This document shows, one piece after another, positions 22,156-26,345 of a DNA stretch of 26,345 nt. Position numbers and translations under genes: made by a program. The DNA is from an uncultured Collinsella sp. (GTDB lineage Bacteria; Actinomycetota; Coriobacteriia; Coriobacteriales; Coriobacteriaceae): NCBI GenBank assembly GCA_902494715.1, contig CABUUJ010000031.1, forward strand, positions 1-26,345, read 5' to 3'. Numbering within the stretch: the first letter of the stretch is position 1; the number at the start of each line of letters is the position of its first letter. The notes beneath the pieces are model-generated. The model worked only from the letters and a program-made list of their open reading frames with translations. It was not told the DNA's origin and searched no databases.

Positions 22156-23622
22156 TTACTCGCCCTCCGAGGTCTCGGCATCGCCCGCGGCATCCGCCGC
22201 ATCGACAACCTCGACGCCCTCATCCGCAGCATCGGCCACGTCAATGGCTTCAACGGCAACGTCCTCGCCAGCATCCTCGAGCTCCTCGTACCCCGAGAAG
22301 TCCTCGGCGCCCTCAAAGTCAAAGGCGCGCTGGCAAATACGGACCTCGTCGCCCGCACGGCAGCCGGCCTTCTCGAGCGCGTCATCAACACCCATACGCG
22401 CAAACTTATGCTGCAGGTAGATGACGGCTTCCTCGTTTTCCCAGTCGGTCTGAATGACCATACGCTCGATGGCACGACCGACCACGCGGAAGGCACCGGG
22501 ATCTTCCTGGACAATGCGGAAACGCTTCTCACGCTGCAGGCGGCGGCGCTCCCACTCATCGTCGCGCAGAACGACCGGCTCATCAGAGACCGCCAGCTCG
22601 GCGCGAAGCTTAGCCACCTGCTCACCCACGGCAAGCATCAGCGTGTTGAGACCGGCACCCGTCACGGCGGACACGGCAAAGAACATATGGCCGTCGTCGA
22701 GCGCTGCACGCTTAAGGTCGGCAATCTTGTCGGCCGTGCCCGGCGCATCGCACTTGTTGGCAACGACGATCTGCGGACGCTCCGAGAGCTCGGCGCCATA
22801 CTGCTCGAGCTCGCGGTTGATGATGTGGTAATCCTCGACCGGATCGCGATCCTCAAAACCACCCGTCATGTCGACGACGTGCATGATCAGGGCCGTACGC
22901 TCAATGTGGCGCAAGAACTGATGACCCAGGCCCTTACCCTCGCTCGCGCCTTCGATAAGACCGGGGACGTCGGCAACGACGTAAGAATATTCGCCGGCAC
23001 GCACCATGCCGAGGTTCGGCACGAGCGTGGTAAACGGGTAGTCGGCAATCTTGGGGCGGGCGGCACTCATGCGCGCAATGAGCGATGACTTACCCACCGA
23101 GGGAAAGCCCACAAGCGCGGCATCGGCCATAAGCTTCATCTCGAGCTCAATCCAGTGCTCCTCGGCCGGTTCGCCCAGCTGAGCGAACGCGGGCGCGCGG
23201 CGCACCGACGTCACAAAGTGCGTGTTGCCCAGGCCGCCGGCACCGCCGGGCGCCACGACGACGCGCTCGCCATCGTGCACCAGGTCGGCAATCTCGAACA
23301 TCGGGGTCTGCGTCTCGGGGTCGAGCTCCCGCACCACGGTACCCATAGGGACCTTGAGAATCAGGTCCTCGCCGCTCTTACCGTTACGACGGGCACCCTG
23401 TCCGTGCGTGCCGCGCTCGGCGCGGAAGTGATGCTTAAAGCGGTAATCGATCAGCGAAGACAGCTGAGCATCGGCCTGGATGACGACATTGCCACCACGA
23501 CCGCCGTCGCCGCCATCGGGGCCGCCCTTGGGAACAAATGCCTCGCGCCTAAACGACATGCATCCGGCTCCGCCGTCGCCGCCGCACACGTTAATGCGGC
23601 TGATATCGGTGAACTGTGACAA
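22156..23622 (-). CDS. obgE: GTPase ObgE/CgtA
   Basis: Obg is an essential GTPase acting in 50S assembly and the stringent response. The 488-residue protein has the glycine-rich Obg fold (1-160, CGGDGGAGCMSFRREAFVP, GGDGGRGGNV), the G domain with G1 GFPSVGKSS (172-180), G3 DVPGLIEGA (218-226) and G4 NKCD (289-292), then the OCT domain found in Gram-positive Obg (about 345-425). A strongly acidic, alanine-rich tail of about 50 residues follows. The TTG start at 23622 is supported by AGGAGG eight bases upstream and by the conserved MSQFTD opening. A terminator ends just before that site (23639), between rpmA and obgE. Confidence 0.97.
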   Translation of the reverse strand: MSQFTDISRINVCGGDGGAGCMSFRREAFVPKGGPDGGDGGRGGNVVIQADAQLSSLIDYRFKHHFRAERGTHGQGARRNGKSGEDLILKVPMGTVVRELDPETQTPMFEIADLVHDGERVVVAPGGAGGLGNTHFVTSVRRAPAFAQLGEPAEEHWIELEMKLMADAALVGFPSVGKSSLIARMSAARPKIADYPFTTLVPNLGMVRAGEYSYVVADVPGLIEGASEGKGLGHQFLRHIERTALIMHVVDMTGGFEDRDPVEDYHIINRELEQYGAELSERPQIVVANKCDAPGTADKIADLKRAALDDGHMFFAVSAVTGAGLNTLMLAVGEQVAKLRAELAVSDEPVVLRDDEWERRRLQREKRFRIVQEDPGAFRVVGRAIERMVIQTDWENEEAVIYLQHKFARMGVDDALEKAGCRAGDEVRICQRAFDFEGAEDFSGYEELEDAGEDVAVEAIDVADAADEGVEVVDAADAAGDAETSEGE

Positions 23623-23638
23623 CAGAATCGCCTCCTAC

Positions 23639-23682
23639 AAAAAAGAGGGAGACCCTTGAATCCTAAAACTCAAGTGCCTCCC
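23639..23682 (-). terminator. Intrinsic terminator between rpmA and obgE
   Basis: Minus-strand stem GGGAG..ACTTGA/TCAAG..CTCCC (23678-23682 with 23647-23651, plus an inner stem, small internal loop) followed by TCTTTTTT. It starts 25 bases after the rpmA stop. The T tract ends three bases before the obgE ribosome binding site (23631-23636). Confidence 0.82.
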
Positions 23683-23707
23683 ACATATGTGCTCTATGAA
23701 GGGTGAA

Positions 23708-23965
23708 TTACGCGTTCGCGAGCGGGCGTACGCTGACCCTGTGCTTGATACCCTTGTGGAACTCAACGGTACCGTCGACCAGCGCGAACAGCGTGTCGTC
23801 CTTACCACGGCCAACGTTCTCACCCGGGTGGATGTGCGTGCCGTGCTGACGGACGAGAATCGTGCCCGTGGTTACCGTCTGGCCGGCATAGCGCTTCGTG
23901 CCAAGGCGCTGACCGCGGGAGTCACGGCCATTACGGGAGGAACCGAGTCCTTTTTTGTGTGCCAT
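23708..23965 (-). CDS. rpmA: 50S ribosomal protein L27
   Basis: L27 reaches the peptidyl transferase centre with its N-terminal tail. The 85-residue protein reads MAHKKGLGSSRNGRDS, then GTKRYAGQTVTTGTILVRQHGT, HPGENVGRGKDDTLFALVDG, full length and diagnostic. It lacks the cleavable N-terminal extension found in many Firmicutes, and the prp protease gene usually placed between rplU and rpmA in those genomes is absent; only 33 bases separate the two genes. The ATG at 23965 has AGG eight bases upstream. Confidence 0.98.
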   Translation of the reverse strand: MAHKKGLGSSRNGRDSRGQRLGTKRYAGQTVTTGTILVRQHGTHIHPGENVGRGKDDTLFALVDGTVEFHKGIKHRVSVRPLANA

Positions 23966-23998
23966 TGTGTATACCTACTCTTTCGTTACGAGTGTAAT

Positions 23999-24373
23999 CT
24001 ACTCGGCGACGGGAGCCTCGGCAACAGCCTCGGCCTCTGCCTTGACAGCCTTCTTGGCGCGGGACGTAGCCTGGACCTTCACGATCTTCAGCTTGGTGAG
24101 CTGCTGACGGTGACCCTTCAGACGACGATAGCGCTTACGCTTGTGGAACTTGAAGACCAGCTGCTTCTCGCCCTTGAACTGCTCAACGATCTGAGCGGTA
24201 ACCTTGGCCTTGGCCAGCTTGTCGGGATCGGTGACGATCTTCTTACCATCGTTGAGGAAGATAACCGGCAGGGTGACCTTGTCGCCCTCATTGCCCTCGA
24301 TCTTCTCGACGGTGATGACATCGTCGGTGGCGACCTTGTACTGCTTGCCGCCCGTGTTAACGATTGCGTACAT
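23999..24373 (-). CDS. rplU: 50S ribosomal protein L21
   Basis: L21 binds 23S rRNA with L20. The 124-residue product starts MYAIVNTGGKQYKV and has VTAQIVEQFKGEKQLVFKFHKRKRYRRLKGHRQ, diagnostic for L21. The last ~20 residues form an alanine/glutamate-rich tail. The ATG at 24373 has GAAGGGC eight bases upstream; the in-frame ATG seven codons earlier would include that site. A near-consensus promoter lies 43 bases upstream, so rplU-rpmA probably form their own unit ending partly at 23639-23682. Confidence 0.97.
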   Translation of the reverse strand: MYAIVNTGGKQYKVATDDVITVEKIEGNEGDKVTLPVIFLNDGKKIVTDPDKLAKAKVTAQIVEQFKGEKQLVFKFHKRKRYRRLKGHRQQLTKLKIVKVQATSRAKKAVKAEAEAVAEAPVAE

Positions 24374-24415
24374 GTTTACTTGCCCTTCATGCATCAGTTA
24401 GTGCAACAGCCGAAT

Positions 24416-24444
24416 ATAGTAGCAGGCGAAAATACCCCCGTCAA
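24416..24444 (-). promoter_or_regulatory. Promoter for rplU-rpmA
   Basis: Minus-strand TTGACG (24439-24444, five of six) and TACTAT (24416-24421, four of six) at 17-base spacing. The -35 overlaps the stop codon of the upstream DUF2344 gene. A TGCA..TGCA hairpin is in the ~36-base leader. Confidence 0.65.
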
Positions 24445-25253
24445 CGAGTATGTGGAGCAAATCCACAAGTTCGCACAGGTATGGGGCTGACGAGTCGGCC
24501 CTCGTCGTCCTCGCATGCTTGATTCTGACGCTCGACATCGTAGGAGCAGATGGTCACGAGGTCTTGCATACCGGTCGAAACAATAGGTGCATCCACGCCC
24601 GGGGTCAAGCCCTGCAACAAAACATCAGCAGCGGAAAGCAAAATTTCCGGACGCATGGAGCCCTCGTTGTCGGCATGGGTGTCGAGCATGAGCACTAAAT
24701 TGTCCGGGCGCTCCCCCGCCGTGAGTTCATAGCCCACGAGCGTGTGATCCAAATCCAAGCGCTTGCTCTTTTTGCCGCGCGCGTAGTCGATGCCATGGTC
24801 CGCGCGCAGCGTGTCGATCGCACGACGCACCTCGTCGGCGCTTACGGGCGCCTCGGGATCCAAGTGCAGGTCGATGCGATACGACAGGCGCGTGAGCTGC
24901 GCCGTCAACGCCGGCGTGCGCACGTCGATGTACGCCGCCTCGATAGGCGCCAAATCGGCCGGAGATGCCGCAGACAGGCGCCCAAACGCCTCGTCGAGCG
25001 CCACGAACTCGGTCATAAACAGGTCATACCACTCGCAGGTCGACGACGTACCAACCGGTAGCGCCGAAGAAAAGCCCACGCGCATGTGCGGAGAGAAACC
25101 CTGCGTGACGGCATAGGGAAGTCCCGCACGGCGCACGATGCGCTCAATGGTATGGATTACTTCGAGATGGCCCAGGTACTTAAGGCGATCGCGCTTGCCA
25201 TAGCGAACACGAAGCCTAAAGAGCGAGGGGTTGTCGGTCAGGCGCTCACTCAT
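24441..25253 (-). CDS. Radical SAM-linked protein, DUF2344 family
   Basis: A 270-residue protein of the family named for its constant pairing with a radical SAM protein; its function is unknown. Recognisable parts are FRLRVRYGKRDRLKYLGHLEVIHTIERIVRRAGLPYAVTQGFSPHMRVGFSSALPVGTSS (the family signature, about residues 12-71) and an alpha/beta middle. The C-terminal ~60 residues are more variable. The ATG overlaps the radical SAM stop (ATGA), so the two are translationally coupled and probably act together. No ribonuclease G/E gene, often next in this cluster, separates it from rplU. Confidence 0.9.
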   Translation of the reverse strand: MSERLTDNPSLFRLRVRYGKRDRLKYLGHLEVIHTIERIVRRAGLPYAVTQGFSPHMRVGFSSALPVGTSSTCEWYDLFMTEFVALDEAFGRLSAASPADLAPIEAAYIDVRTPALTAQLTRLSYRIDLHLDPEAPVSADEVRRAIDTLRADHGIDYARGKKSKRLDLDHTLVGYELTAGERPDNLVLMLDTHADNEGSMRPEILLSAADVLLQGLTPGVDAPIVSTGMQDLVTICSYDVERQNQACEDDEGRLVSPIPVRTCGFAPHTR

Positions 25254-26345
25254 GCGCGATCACCCATCAATACATTCTTGGCGTGGAGCGTGGGGCAGAT
25301 CCCACAGCCGGTGCACGACGTGCGGGTGCAGTCGGGAGTCGTGACGCCCTCGAGCGAGCGACGGTACTCGCGCTCGAGGAAGCCGCGCGTGCAGCCGGGG
25401 CTCACGTGCTCCCACGGCAGGCGCCAGTCCAACTCGTAGGGCAGGTGCACGAGCTCATTGAGGTCGATGCCGTTTTTGGCAGCAGCCTCCTTCCAGTTAT
25501 CGAGCGAGAAATGCTCTACCCAGGCGTCAAAGCGAGAGCCCGAGCGCCAAGCATCGATGATGACGGGCGTCATGTCGCGACCGGCGCGGGACAGCGCGGC
25601 CTCGATGAGCGAAGTCTCGGCATCGTGGTAATGCACGCGGACGGCACGGTTGCGAACGCTCGTGATAAGCAACTTCTGGCGACGTTTGACGTCGTCGTAG
25701 TCGAGCTGCGGGCACCACTGGAACGGCGTGGCAGCCTTGGGGATAAAGACCGAAACCGAGATCGACACCGAGATCGAGCCGCGACGAGCCTTAGGCACCA
25801 CGGAACGACCGAGCTCCAGCACGTGATCGGCCAGATTGGCGATGGCCACGATGTCCTCGTCGCGCTCGCCGGGAAGGCCCATCATAAAGTAGAGCTTCAT
25901 GCGGTTCCAGCCGGCCTCGAAGGCCGCCTTGGCCGCACGGTCCAGGTCCTCCTCGGTCACGTTTTTGTTAATGATGTCGCGCATGCGCTGGCTGCCGGCC
26001 TCGGGCGCGAACGTCAGGCCACCTTTCTTTTCGCCGGCGACCGACTCGGCCATATCCACGCCAAACGAATCCAGGCGCTGCGACGGAATAGACACGCGAA
26101 TACCCGTATCCTCCAGGCGACGGTTGAGCCTGCCGAGCACGTCGCGAATGCAGGAGTGGTCGGTCGTGGAGAGCGAGGTCAGCGACACCTCGTCATAGCC
26201 GGTCTTTTCCAGACCCTGAATTACCGACGAGACGATCTGGTCGGCCGAGCGCTCGCGCACCGGGCGATACGTCATACCGGCTTGGCAAAAACGACAGCCG
26301 CGGGCGCAGCCGCGCAGGATCTCGATAGACAGGCGGTCGTGGACC
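25250..26345 (-). CDS. Radical SAM protein (TIGR03960-type), 5' end outside window
   Basis: The C-terminal ~364 residues of a radical SAM protein. Near the window edge the frame reads LSIEILRGCARGCRFCQAGM, giving the CxxxCxxC iron-sulfur cluster motif. It is followed by SLSTTDHSCIRDVL, the SAM-binding region LTFAPEAGSQRMRDIINKNVTEEDL and LYFMMGLPGERDEDI. A cysteine-rich C-terminal motif (CTRTSCTGCGICPT) may bind another cluster. The coding frame continues to the right edge, so the likely B12-binding-like N-terminal domain is not seen. Function is unknown; it is paired with the DUF2344 gene. Confidence 0.92.
   Translation of the reverse strand, partial: VHDRLSIEILRGCARGCRFCQAGMTYRPVRERSADQIVSSVIQGLEKTGYDEVSLTSLSTTDHSCIRDVLGRLNRRLEDTGIRVSIPSQRLDSFGVDMAESVAGEKKGGLTFAPEAGSQRMRDIINKNVTEEDLDRAAKAAFEAGWNRMKLYFMMGLPGERDEDIVAIANLADHVLELGRSVVPKARRGSISVSISVSVFIPKAATPFQWCPQLDYDDVKRRQKLLITSVRNRAVRVHYHDAETSLIEAALSRAGRDMTPVIIDAWRSGSRFDAWVEHFSLDNWKEAAAKNGIDLNELVHLPYELDWRLPWEHVSPGCTRGFLEREYRRSLEGVTTPDCTRTSCTGCGICPTLHAKNVLMGDRA

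Noticed and set aside
1..26345. CRISPR arrays, tRNA genes, insertion sequences, toxin-antitoxin or defence genes
   Set aside because: Reading the gaps on both strands showed no regularly spaced repeats, cloverleaf sequences, transposase genes or unexplained small gene pairs.

Overview
The window is a dense, conserved housekeeping region of a high-GC Gram-positive genome. Best guess is a Coriobacteriia member such as Collinsella. This rests on recalled protein character, high GC, frequent TTG/GTG starts with strong AGGAGG-type ribosome binding sites, and a gene order mixing Firmicute and actinobacterial features; it was not confirmed by a search. I recognise 24 protein genes, 23 on the minus strand and one (dinB) on the plus strand. 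There is no tRNA, rRNA, CRISPR, insertion sequence, prophage or defence system. No gap exceeds 300 bases; the largest gene-free stretch is 12108-12356.

In minus-strand transcription order (right to left), the first block is a radical SAM gene (5' end outside the window), its DUF2344 partner, rplU, rpmA, obgE, nadD, yqeK and rsfS (26345-20371). It covers 50S subunit proteins, a ribosome-assembly GTPase, NAD synthesis, an HD phosphohydrolase and a ribosome silencing factor, and ends at a strong terminator facing dinB (19021-20274, plus strand). A second block starts divergently from dinB: rpsP, khpA, rimM, trmD and lepB (18819-16329), followed by a glycine/pyruvate module glyQ, glyS, the PPDK regulatory kinase/phosphorylase and pyruvate phosphate dikinase (16269-9357). 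Next come rplS and rnhB (9146-7923), then yraN, comM, dprA, trmFO and a xerC-type recombinase (7733-2524), and finally rpsB, tsf and pyrH (2304-1; pyrH is cut by the window edge).

The overall order rpsP-khpA-rimM-trmD ... rplS-rnhB-yraN ... dprA-trmFO-xerC-rpsB-tsf-pyrH is the conserved order seen in Bacillus-like genomes. Here the glyQS/PPDK module sits between lepB and rplS, and topA, hslUV and codY are missing from their usual places.

The most interesting points are regulatory or small-scale. Three loci (tsf|pyrH, rplS|rnhB, rpmA|obgE) place an intrinsic terminator between a translation-factor gene and the enzyme or GTPase gene behind it, with little room for a new promoter. The xerC frame continues 26 codons upstream of its first ordinary start, into the trmFO stop, with no ATG/GTG/TTG. 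PPDK carries two TSH tripeptides in its phospho-histidine loop. dinB looks leaderless, and the rimM start codon lies in a hairpin loop. I see no clear new multi-gene system.
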